A stretch of DNA of 64,000 nt, taken from positions 310,001 through 374,000 of the forward strand of contig ONZQ02000008.1 in assembly GCA_900312665.1 (NCBI GenBank), written 5' to 3'. The DNA comes from Cephalotrichum gorgonifer (Eukaryota; Ascomycota; Sordariomycetes; Microascales; Microascaceae). Made by a program: the position numbers and the translations under genes. The notes beneath the pieces were generated by a model. The model saw only the letters and a program-made list of their open reading frames with translations, made no database searches and was not told where the DNA came from. Positions 34,761-45,438 of the stretch are shown one piece after another. The first letter of the stretch is position 1. Each line of letters begins with the position of its first letter.

Positions 34761-37700
34761 GCAGATGACGAGCAGAAGAGAGATCACGATACTCTTCTCA
34801 TCTATTCTTTTTTCGATATTTTTTTTTTCGCTTTTCACTCAACGGTCTTGAGCCGACACCCATTTGCAGTTGCAGCGTAGATCTCAGCGGGGCGTCGGTC
34901 ACGAAAAGAAGCCGGCCACCGAGCCACCCGCGATGCACAGGATGTCGAGAGGCGCCGACATGAGTTGTGCGAGGGTTATAAGCTTTGACTTCCTCTCCCC
35001 TACACATTGGATAGGGTACACACACGAAGAACCCTCTAGGCACCCTATCAGTCCATTGATGTGAGGACAGCGAATTTTTTCGGGGTATCAAATGTGTTTA
35101 TGGCTCTCCTCATGTGGGTAAGCATGAAGCACGATGGATGCCTGCAGGTTTCTACACTCGATGCTTATGGTTCGGAGATAAAGACATTTCATTACCCTCC
35201 TTACCTTGCCTGAAAGGGCAATACTATATAGTGAGTGGCGCAACACATCTGGCCTTATTGGAGGATCAATAAAGAAAAGAGATATGTATGTATCACGGAA
35301 ATCTTGGCATCACTTCCGAGTGCTTTTACGAGGACGATGCTTGCATCGTCCACCTGGTGAAACAATTTTGCCTCCCTTCACAGCAAAGTTAGTACCACTG
35401 GGGCAAAGGACTATTTCAACCCTTTCATCATTGGTGTATGTATGATAACTACGGTCAGGAACCGAGGGGTCGAGATAGATTTAGGTGCTATTTGCAGCTT
35501 AGACGTACCGAGGCCATTTCCATCTGCCCAGCTCTCATAAGGTACCCTCTCTTGCACTTAAGAAATAATTAAGCATTGTTGAAAAAAAGGTTTAATCCAC
35601 CCGTTTATTTTGGATAGATGGCTAGTCATGGCGTTCCCTATGCCAACAGCAATTTATAGCAAAATAGGTCAGGGTGTTTGCTGGGCCTCAAATGTACATA
35701 TGTGATCACTCTCTCAGATCCCTTTGATTTATGATAGACAGGAGGGAAAAGAAAGACCCTGGATTCATGCTATACTGGCTGAGCTGAAGCTCAACGGCAA
35801 GGATGTGCAACCTTCAGGAGGGGAATCCTAGAAAATTGGACTATCATCGTCTGCGGGCATAGAGCCCTCTACCGAGCAATTTCTAGCGATTGTCCTTCAC
35901 GTAGCCGGACCCAGTACACCGAAGCGACTGAGCGACAGAAGACCATTCACATATAAATGGCCTCTCATGCACAAACTGCTCCAGCTGTGCACATCCACAC
36001 ACTCTGGTCATCAGTCGGGAAGCCAGCCTGGCCATGTATCTAGCCAATGGGTCGCCAGCCCTTCCAAACTTGCCGAGAACATCCTCCAATGTATCAGCTC
36101 ATTATATTTTGTTAAATAAAGAGTCCACAAGACAGGCAGGAGCGAAAAGAGGGGTGTACATATTAGACTCTTTCCAGTATCCTTGTACTTTATCCGCCAT
36201 TGTATTCCTTCCTCCGCGGCAAGCGGATATAGTCGCCTCATGAACCCATCCCTCCCTACAACTGCCCAAAAGACACCGAAGCAGGATCAGACTTCAACTG
36301 GCTGGTATTCGTGTCTTAGGTCTTCAAGTGTCCCACAGACTCCATCATAACCCAAGCCCTCATTTCACATCCGCTCGAGTCCACATGGAGACATCCACTC
36401 GCGTTCAGATAGCCGCGAGACAGCCTCCTCCGGAACTACTCAAACCCTTCATAATATCCCTGGGGCCATTCCCGCTGCTTTCGGGTACTCGATCTTATCG
36501 CTTAATTTCCCCAGTATCCCCTGTTTCACGCCCACTCACCTCTTAGGGCACGGCTCACGCCCTCCGCGCCCGTTCGGACCCATGAGTGTCTCATTTGTGA
36601 CCCTCGGCCCCGACCTAGCCCTCTGAAATTGCTGTGCTGGCGATGCGAATGGACGTGTCGTCAACTATAAAACTCCAGGGGGGGATCTCCGCCGGGCCAT
36701 TGGGAGCTGGGTCTTCACTCAGGAAGACTCGACAGAAGCTGATCCTTAGGCGATCTATGTGAGTTGTGCCCTATCCCCATGTGCCGATTACTCTTTCAAC
36801 AGTATTGATACCCACTGATTCCGATCTCCCCCATCTGCATCCGAAGGTCACGGCTGTACCCAAAAGTTCAAATGCTAACTGTAGTCAACATTTCGACGGG
36901 GCCTCATTGTGAGCCAGGATGACGACCACCACATGGACCCCAATTCGGAAGTGGTCATCGCGGCATATGTGCCACTTTCCAGCTCGAACCGGGACGAGGG
37001 TGGAAAACTGGGCAGGGGTGGAGCTGCCCCTATTGAAGGCCAACTAGAAGACTCTCGTCTCCTCCAGAGAGTCGAGGAGTTGGAGGGGCCACTCTGGCTC
37101 TGATATTTCTAGCTCACGTCCAACCCAGCCGAGAGCGTCAAAGTCGCGAGCAGGGTCGTGCGTAAGGTTCATGTCCTGGCAGATAATACGTCCTGGAACT
37201 CGCAGGACGAACCTCGGGTCCCAGATGATTTCCCCCAAGTCCCAAAGGACCAGGGCGGATAGTCGACAGGTGTGACAAAGAAAAGGGGGAAGAAGGTAAT
37301 ATTATTTCCAGGGTTGATGATGGCCAACACAAAGAATTATCTATGATGGAACTTCAGAAGGAGTGGATCAGCCTTGAAGAGGAAGTTCTGCTTGGCCATG
37401 GTCGTCTCACCACCCAGGTTCGCCCTGGAGAGCGTGGGAAGCACTTCTCTGCCTGAGGAGCAGAACAGCCCATGGCAACCGCCTCCTTAGCCGACCAGCT
37501 GGAGCCGTCTCCGGCCTTACAACCCACCGCCCACAACTCCAGTTTTACCTGACCCATAATAGTCCCAAGCTGGCCCAGGCAACAGTGTAGGCATGCAAAG
37601 TCCCAAACTGGAGGACAGCAGAGAAAATAGAGCAAAGAACCGGTGGATTTGTTTTGATTCCCGGCAACGAGTCTCACCCCCAGCTGGATTACACTCTGGA

Positions 37701-38085
37701 ACCAGTACCAAAGATCAAAGAGTGGCTGCACAGCAACCGCTTTTTCCCAGATATAAAGGGAAGGTCAACCTACAAGCCTTTCCCCTCCGCAACCTTTTCC
37801 CCCAAACTCCCAAACACCAAGACAGCTACCTCTCACATCAAAAGTGCCCCAAACGTGGGTAAGTCGTGCATTCTACAGCAGAAACAGAAACCCACGGTCA
37901 TTCATCATCACGACACCATTGATGACCCGCTTGCCTGGCCAACTAACTCTCAATCTTAGTGCCCTTCCATCCCGGGAAGCGTGAGTCAAGACTGGTGCCT
38001 CTCACTCGTCGCGAGAAGAGCCCACGGCTGTTGGCCTCGAACTGAGAACGATCGAACAACCCTTCCTCCAACAACCTCGTGTCAA
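34761..38085. other. Mostly non-coding, with relic ORFs and the leader of the next gene
   Basis: About 3.3 kb. Around 36570-36665 a short frame carries two CxxC pairs (ECLICDP, LLCWRCEWTC), like a zinc-ribbon relic. At 36909-37103 a hydrophilic frame (VIAAYVPLSSSN, LLQRVEELEG) follows a GCTAACTGTAG acceptor. TATAAAG at 37752-37758 and a well-formed intron at 37859-37959 (GTAAGT, ACTAAC, TTAG) look like the promoter and 5' UTR intron of the downstream GTPase-like gene. Nothing else is supported. Confidence 0.4.
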
Positions 38086-39567
38086 ATGGCAGGAGTAAAC
38101 ACCAGAGCCATCACTCTCAATTATTTGCCCGTCATGGCGAATATTACTCGACCAGAAGATTTTGGCATGCCCGAGTTCCCAATGACGAACCTCAACGACG
38201 AGGAGATGGGGCCTGTCCATCAGCCGGTAGACACTGCCATCCCCCAGCCCTACCACTATGCACACACCGGCCCCAGCAACCAATTCACGACCCAAGGGGG
38301 ACCGTCTCACCCTCACCCTGTCCCCGCCACGGTCAGCATACAGCACGGCGGCCAGAAACTCGAGTTAAGGGTGCCTGTTCCCCTCCGTCCCGGCCGGCAG
38401 CCGCACCTGAATTAGGAAGGAGGTGCTGCCGAGCCTGGGTTGAGCAGCCAGCACACCCACCAACGACAGCCTAACTCATATTTGGAAGGACACGCCAACG
38501 AGCCGGGTACTGGCGCCGAGAAAGCCCACCACGAAGGCCAGCGACGGATCGAGTTGGCAGACAGGCCGGCGCCCATTGAGGGCCCGATCGGCCCTCTTCC
38601 GCTCTCCGCATCTCCCCGAGGGACCCAGGACGGGGAGGAAGAAGAGGATGAGGAAGGTCGTGAGCCGGAGTTTCCGCAGCAGGTGTACCATATTCTACTC
38701 GTCGGCGCTCATGGAGTCGGCCAGACCTCTATGATCTTGTACGCCCTGCCCCGTTTGTTCCCCTCAAGCAGAAAGAGACATGCTAATCCTGTGGGCTAGG
38801 AGCCACATCAAAGGCCACTGGACCAACGCCCGCAAGATGGAGAAGGTTTGAGTCCGCCCCAGAATCCCAGCCAGCTCAGATTACTTGGTCAGAAGTTCTA
38901 ACCCGTGAGCGTTAGTCACTGTGGAACAAGGTCTTCAAGAAGACGGAGAAGAACCGGACTTACGAGGTGGACATGCCCATCGACTCGTACGATACCAAGA
39001 TCGTTCTCTGGGACGCCTCGCTCGAGTGCGCCGGCGACATGGTGCGCAGGAACCGCTCCGGTTGGGACGCGGTAGTGCTCTGCTCCGACGCCTCGGAGCC
39101 TACCACCCTCGACGAGCCCTTCAAATGGGTAAGGGCCAACCCCCCTCCCAATTTCAGCTCTTACTCCCGGGACGCACATGCTAACCGTACAAAAAAATAA
39201 GTGGATGGCCTTCCGACAGGACATAGAGCGGTCATCCACCGACCTCCCCATCGTCACGGAGATCGTGGCCCTCAAGCGCGACCTCCTCTCTCCCCAGCGC
39301 TACGACATCTCCCGCGAGCACGGCGAGTTCGCCGCCGCCTCCTTCGACGGCGCGCACTACTCTGAGCTCTCCGCAAAGACGCGCGCTGGCCTCCGCGAGT
39401 TCTGGTACTCGCTCCTCCGCCAGATCCTCAAGGGCCGCGTCGAGGCGTGGATGGACGACGTGCGGAGGAGCAAGACGCGCCGGGAGAGGCTCGCGGAGCG
39501 GAAAAAGGAGTACCGCGCCAGTACTTACCGTGCTTTGACCGGGGAGAGGCCTGATCGGCAGTTGTAA
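38086..39567 (+). CDS. Ras/Rho-superfamily-like protein with degenerate nucleotide-binding motifs
   Basis: Proposed exons 38086-38370, 38416-38738, 38800-38845, 38916-39128 and 39202-39567 give about 410 aa. A long disordered N-terminus (~190 residues, acidic near its end) precedes a small-GTPase-like domain. G1 reads GAHGVGQTS, with Gln in place of the essential P-loop Lys. G3 reads WDASLE, lacking the DxxG glycine. G4 reads ALKRDL, keeping Lys and Asp but not Asn/Thr. G5 ELSAKT is intact, and the C-terminal helix is basic with no CAAX box. Nucleotide binding is therefore doubtful. The first intron (38371-38415, 45 nt, weak GTGCCT donor) was assumed only because an in-frame TAG ends it. The start is uncertain: the leader has its own introns, and ATG 38134 is an alternative. 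Confidence 0.7.
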
Positions 39568-40080
39568 GGGGCGGCGGCGGCGGCGCGGGTGTGTTCCGGG
39601 CGGTTCGGACTTTGGGGTTTCGGTTTCGTCTTGTTTCTGGGTTACACGGTGAGAAGCTTGGGTGCCAGCGAGGGACAGGCAGGGGGAATGTAGGAGGTAG
39701 ATGAAGAGGAAGGTGCATCGAACACAGATTGGGAAAAGAAGCCAGAAGCCGTAGTAATACAATCGCCAGTGCCATACGGATATAATATCGACAGGGCAAA
39801 CGGCGCTCGCTTCTCCGTAACTCTGCGTCATGACCTGGAAAGACAAGAGTTAAATGCTCGTAAGAGATGCGATGCTGCCTGCCCGGACGGAGTAAATAAC
39901 CGTGAACCGGACTCCTTGAATTCCAACCTTGGATGAGATATGCACACTTCATGCCCAAACTCTGAATCATACAACGCGAGGAGGAAAAAGACACCAATGT
40001 TTGACCATCCCAACTCCATTCCATGCCATCGTAACCAAACGCCAAACGGGAAAAAATCACGACTGTTCATCTCTCATTTT

Positions 40081-40887
40081 TCATTCCCCCTCCCCCGAAA
40101 TAACCCTCAGCAGCCCCACCACGACCGAGACCACGACCCCAAAGACAACGGCGACCTGCCTTCTCTTCGACCACATCCCCTCTTCCCTGAGAAGCCACGC
40201 GAGGCTCCCCATCGGCAGGAAGAACCCCGTGAAGATGCCCTGTAGGAAAACGTCGAGTAGAGCGCCCACGCCGCCCCCCGCCCCCGCCATATCATCCCCG
40301 CCGGCGAGCGTCTCCTCGGACCCCGCCGCCGCCGACGGCCCGTTGTCATCCATCCACGCATCCTCCAGGGCGCGCATCGCCTCAGTCGACGGCATCGTGT
40401 CCGGCGTGTGCCGCGCCGCGTGCACGGACCGGAACTGCAGCCTGAGCTGGTTCACCTCGGCGGGGGAGAACCCCGCGGAGAGGAGCCTGTCGAAGCCCCT
40501 CTCCCTCCGGGCCTCGGGCCGCGCGGCGGGCGCGGCGGGCGCGGCATGGCGCTTGGCGGGCTGCGATGCGATGCGGGACTCGGATGCGAGGTCCGCGGGG
40601 TCGAGGACGTCGCCGATGGAGCAGTTCAGGAAGATGCGCGTGTGAAGCGGGAACTTGCCCTTCTGCTTCGGGTCGAGCGCGTCGAGGAGCGGGTCGGCGT
40701 CCGGGAGTATGCGGCCCTGGTGTATGAACCGGAGGCGCCTGAGGGAGAGCTTGGGGAGGGTCTCGCGGAGCGTGGACTTCAGGGAGGCGACCGTCGTGGT
40801 CTCCGGGTTGGGGATGTCCAGGGGCAGGTCGGGAGTGGAATTCGAGAAGCGGATCGTGAGGCGGAGGGGGGATTCGGAGGCGGCCAT
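40081..40887 (-). CDS. dsc3: DSC E3 ubiquitin ligase complex subunit 3
   Basis: A single exon of 268 aa. Dsc3 belongs to the Golgi/endosomal Dsc ubiquitin ligase, which in fungi activates the SREBP-type factor and degrades orphan membrane proteins. The N-terminus is a ubiquitin-like domain (about residues 8-95; LTIRFSNSTPDLPLDI, LRRLRFIHQGRILPD). A central conserved helix block follows (GFDRLLSAGFSPAEVNQLRLQF), then two C-terminal membrane segments (LQGIFTGFFLPMGSLAWLL; VAVVFGVVVSVVVGLLRVI). This domain order and length match the fungal DUF2407-type Dsc3 family. It is convergent with the GTPase-like gene. Confidence 0.93.
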   Translation of the reverse strand: MAASESPLRLTIRFSNSTPDLPLDIPNPETTTVASLKSTLRETLPKLSLRRLRFIHQGRILPDADPLLDALDPKQKGKFPLHTRIFLNCSIGDVLDPADLASESRIASQPAKRHAAPAAPAARPEARRERGFDRLLSAGFSPAEVNQLRLQFRSVHAARHTPDTMPSTEAMRALEDAWMDDNGPSAAAGSEETLAGGDDMAGAGGGVGALLDVFLQGIFTGFFLPMGSLAWLLREEGMWSKRRQVAVVFGVVVSVVVGLLRVISGEGE

Positions 40888-41583
40888 TGGCGAGGCGAGA
40901 AGGGCGGCCCTTCAGTGGGCCTTACGATGAAGGGCAGACTTGGGTAATCATACCAGCACGGTGGTTGGGTCTTGGGGCATGTACGACAACAAATTAATAT
41001 GCACACGGGTCGGTTGAGGACCTCGTCGGGAAGCTACAGCTCTAGTTGTCCATGTCCCATGCATGGTCCGACTCTACCGAAAGCTTGGTCACGTGTACTC
41101 TGACAATCGCTGCTCCACTCCGCTCCACTTTCAGTGCGACCGGCCCGGCCAACGGTCCGAGCCGTCTAAGACAAGTTTGGAGCTGATCGGATAAATTTGA
41201 CTTTGGCAGATGTCCAAAACCAGTGGTATTTCATTGTTGACAGCAGCTCAAACTACAAGGAGAATGAATGCCCGTCCCAGGCACGGAAAGAATCAGGAAC
41301 AGAAAAGCAACGGCTCCTCTAATTGAAAGTACCCGAGGGCGACAAACAGCCCATATAAATCAGGATTAGATGCTATCTATGAAAAGAAACGAAAAATAAA
41401 GAAAAATAAAAAGAGGTATCGCCGCCCTCCAAACTCCTTATGTCCACCCTTGGTCTTCACACTTAAAATACCCGTATCCCGAATGCTATGAACAGCGAAG
41501 TCAAAGAACCGCGTCCCATCTGCGACGACGAGCAGGGGAGGGAAGCAGGAAGTAGGAAGCAAGGACAAAGATGACGACAAAGA
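40888..41583. other. Promoter of dsc3 and 3' region of the MTR4 gene
   Basis: About 700 bp between two minus-strand genes. No frame of note. The part next to 41583 is A-rich on the plus strand, consistent with a 3' UTR read on the minus strand. Confidence 0.5.
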
Positions 41584-44500
41584 CTACAGGTACAAACTTT
41601 GCGCCGCAACGATGTCGCGCCTAATCTTCACCAGACTGTCCTCGAACTTCTGCGTCAGGTCGTCGCTCCCCATGACCTTGCTAGCCTGTCCCATCTGTCG
41701 GATCAACTCCTCAAGGCGCCTGAAGTGGCGGATGAGCGAGCCCTCGTAAACGTCCGCCATTTTGCTGAGAGAACACCGCCACGTTAGAATAAAAACAGCA
41801 AGAAAAGAAAGAATAGGGGTGGGGAAAAGGGCTGAAAGAAGTTCTAGGGGATGGGGAGTAAACCTACCAGATCTCGATAAACGGCTTCCCCTGGGCCCAC
41901 GCAAGCACGGTCTCCATAAGCTGCCACTTCAACTTCTCCACATACTCGTCCTCATCGACGTCGAGCTTGCTCTCTTGGCTCACCCTCGCCACGATCCTCG
42001 CCTTGGCCACGATCTCCCTGTACGGCTTCGCCAGAGTCTCCGGCAGCGCCGCGGCGTTAACCTTCTCGTCAAAGACGAAGCAGCTCAGCGTGGCGGCGCA
42101 CATCTCCGGCGTCATCTCGTTGAAGAAGCGCTCGAAGAGGAGCTCGGAGAGCAGGAGCTCGTGGCCCTCGGTCGACGAGATCTCGCACGCCACACGCGCC
42201 TTGAGCTGCACGACCTCGTTCTCGTTGATGAAGCCGAGGCGGCGGAGGACGCGCTTGCGCGACTTGAGCTCGTCCAGCTGCACGACGCTCTGGGCCTTGG
42301 CGATGTCCTTCTTCTTCGACTTGATCTTCTCGCCGAGCTTTACCTTGCTGCGGTACTGCTCCCACAGCTGGGGTAGCTCGGGGGATTCATGCAGGGGGTT
42401 GGCGAGGAGGCGGGACTCGAGGACCTCGATCTTCCGGAGCAGCTGCTTGAACGAATCGTCCGAGATACCCATGTTCTCCAGCGGGTCAAGGAGCGGGACG
42501 CCGTCAGGGAATCTGCGCTGGACCTCGTTGAGTGCCTTGCGGAGATGCGTCCGCTCGCTGGTGGAGTCAGCATCCTTGGGCATGTGCAGCCGGATTTGAC
42601 TGATAGAATGGATGCACGTGAGAAGGCACGGGACCCTCTCGAATCGCGATGTCTCGCCCTTGGCCGCCGGCGCGAAGCCCTTGGGAAGTCCCTGGGATCC
42701 GTTGGGGAAGACGTAGTCGTTAACAGGGCTGTTGGGCGCTACATTTAGGAGAACGTCGACGAGGACGGACTCCTGGGGAGGGTAGTCCTTCTCCGCCATG
42801 TTGGTGCGGCGGCGCGAGGTGGGGCGGAGGATGATGCCCCAGCCGAAATCGCGAGTGACGAGCACGTCATCCTCCTCCCCTGCGAACTGGGGATCGAAGA
42901 TGCGGACGAGGCGGCCGGGCTGGAGGAACTCGGAGCAGTGGTCGGGATGCTGGATAACCCACCGCACGTCCCTCGTGTACGCGTTGATCTGTTTCCGCAG
43001 GTTGTAGTAGTCCTTCATGGTAGATTCGTCCGTGATGGTGAGGCTGTCCCGCTCCTGCTGAAGCGCTGCGAGCTCCTTCTCCAGTTTCGGTACGCTCGAT
43101 GCGTTCTGGAATTGGAAGAAGCAGCGCTCGAGCATGTATTCCGGTGACACGGCTTCGATACGGAGGAGGTTGAGAACCATGTTGTATCCGAGGTAAAACG
43201 CAGAGTTCAGGCACTCCTGCTCACCGATCACAACTTGCTTGGCCGTGTCCGGCTCCATAGACTCATCAATCATCATGATGACGATACCTCGGTCGTCCAG
43301 TCCTCGACGACCAGCTCGGCCCGACATCTGAATGTACTCTCCGGCCGTCAGGGGACGGTTCTTGTGGCCGTCCCACTTCGTGACCTTGGAGAACACCACC
43401 GTCTTGGCAGGCATGTTCAGGCCGATGGAGAAGGTCTCGGTTGCAAAGAGGACCTTGATCAAGGACTCCTGGAAGAGAATCTCGATCGTCTCCTTCAGGA
43501 TCGGGAGGAGGCCGGAGTGATGCACGCCGATCCCCCTCTCGAGAAGCGGAAGGATATTCGCAATTTGGGGGAGCTCGCGGTCGGCCTCGGACAAGCTCAT
43601 GATGGCATTAGAGAAGACGCGGCGCACGACCTGCTTCTCAGAGTCGTTGTTGAGGCTGAAGGAGGCGATCTGGAGTGCCATGGCCTCCACCTCCCTCTTG
43701 CTGAAGCTGAAGATGATGACGGGGTCGAACTTCTTCTTGATGACCATCTTAATAATCTTCTTAATGTCGGCTTTTTGATCGTCGTTTCCGCCGCCGCCGC
43801 CAGCACCCTTCTTCTTGCCCTTGCCCTTTACAGAGTTCGGCTCGTTGGCGTCCTTTTTCCTATCCTCGACGAGCGCCATCGCCTTGGTGAAGTTCGCCTC
43901 CTTGAATACCCTCTTCTCATCCACGACGAGATAAATTCCATCGTGCCCCGCTGGGAAGAAGAAGTTCTGGAGCGGCGTCGGGCGGAAATCGGTATATACG
44001 ACGTGGCAGGCCTGGTGGTGGATCTTCGCAATCCACTCGGCGAACTGGAAGGCGTTGGGGATGGTGGCAGAGAGGAAGACATACCGGACCTTGTCCGGAA
44101 GCAGGATGATAGTCTCCTCCCACACTACACCTCGCGTCTTCTCTCGGAGGTAGTGCACCTCGTCGAAAACGACCCACGCGACCTCTCGCATGATCTCAGA
44201 CCCCCTGTACAACATGGATCGAAGAATCTCCGTCGTCATCACGAGACACGACGCCGTAGGGTTGATGGTGATGTCTCCAGTCATGAGACCAACGTCGCCG
44301 AATATCGCGTCGAAGTCGCGGTACTTTTGGTTGCTGAGGGCCTTGATGGGGCTAGTGTAGATGACCCTCTGGTTCTTCTTCAAGCACTGGGCGATGGCGT
44401 ATTCGGCAACGACCGTCTTTCCTGCCGACGTGTGCGCCGACACCAAAACACTCTCGTCTCGCTCGATGGACGCCACAGACAGGGCCTGGAAGGGATCAAG

Positions 44501-44947
44501 CTTGAAGGGATACGTCCTCGCAGGTTCGGCTGGCGGCTTGTGCTCGGAGAGGGGAATGTACTCGTAGTCGAGATCGGGCGGGAGCGCGACCTGATGCTGG
44601 ATGTTGTGCGATACCACGACCGCCCCCTCCTCTTCCTTCTCCGCGACCAACGTCTCAACCTCGGGCTCTAGTTCTCTCGACGCGGCCGTCTCGAAGGTGT
44701 CCGTCAAGACGGGCGCACGGTCCTCCTCCTCCTTCTTACGCCGCTTCTGCTCATGCTCATCGGAAGCCGGGGCTTCTTCCGACGCGTCCGTCATCGTCTC
44801 ATCCGCCTTTTTCTTGTCGCCATCCTTTGTCACGCCGTCGGATTTGCGCTTTCTCGTGTTTTCGGTCGCGGCGGGAGGGGGTGAATCGGAGTCGGGGCCG
44901 TTGTCGACCTGAGGCGGGGCCTCAAAAACATCGAAGAGGTCATCCAT
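41584..44947 (-). CDS. mtr4: ATP-dependent RNA helicase Mtr4 (exosome/TRAMP cofactor)
   Basis: Two exons (44947-41868, 41764-41584) give 1086 aa, the usual family length. Mtr4 is the nuclear Ski2-like 3'-5' helicase that unwinds RNA for the exosome, alone or in TRAMP, for rRNA maturation and RNA surveillance. An acidic/basic N-terminus (1-120) precedes the helicase core. Motif I is AHTSAGKT (171-178), motif II is DEVH (262-265), motif III is SAT (293-295), and motif VI is QMSGRAGRRGLDDRG. The arch/KOW insertion follows (DFGWGIILRPTSR), then the DSHCT-type C-terminal helical domain. The 181-nt last exon encodes the conserved ending (VYEGSLIRHFRRLEELIRQM ... SLYL). The whole gene appears intact. 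Confidence 0.98.
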
Positions 44948-45438
44948 GTTTTGTCTCTGGGCTGACCGTCCCTGCGGTGGTTGTGAGGGTTCGGTTTAAG
45001 GTTTGAACTCGGACGGCCAGCTATGAACGACGGGAGGTTAAGAAAAAGTTGGATGGGGGAGGTGGGATGCGGCAGAAAGCAAAAAAAGTTGCGAGAAAGC
45101 TTGGATAAGGAAGGCGGTGAATATCCATTTAGGTTTATCCAGTGGACTCGTTTAACGGGGCCCGGTCCCTTTGTAAGTGTGAGAATTTTGTATATGGACT
45201 ATTTCGCTCCAATGACTACCGCGCAACATAGCAGTACTGGTACAAGCCCCTTGCGCTCCCTCCCTCTTGTTAAGACAAAGAAAAGGGTACATCCACAAGC
45301 TGTATTTGCCGTACAATGTATCGTTTTACTTTAACATAATCCGAAATTCTCTCCCTCGCTGGTATACAATAATAGGCGCCAGGCACTCGGCAAACACATA
45401 GATAATCAAAAAAATAACAGGTCTTCATAAAGGTTGCA
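44948..45438. other. Intergenic, mtr4 promoter side and 3' end of the GPI protein gene
   Basis: 490 bp; no gene recognised. Confidence 0.5.

Noticed and set aside
39232..40060. Two ~200-codon minus-strand frames overlapping the GTPase-like last exon
   Set aside because: They are reverse images of GC-rich coding sequence plus 3' UTR, with no start context, splice sites or domain.
43235..44671. 478-codon open frame on the plus strand inside mtr4
   Set aside because: It lies exactly antisense to conserved helicase exon sequence. Biased third positions keep the reverse frame open, and the product has no domain.
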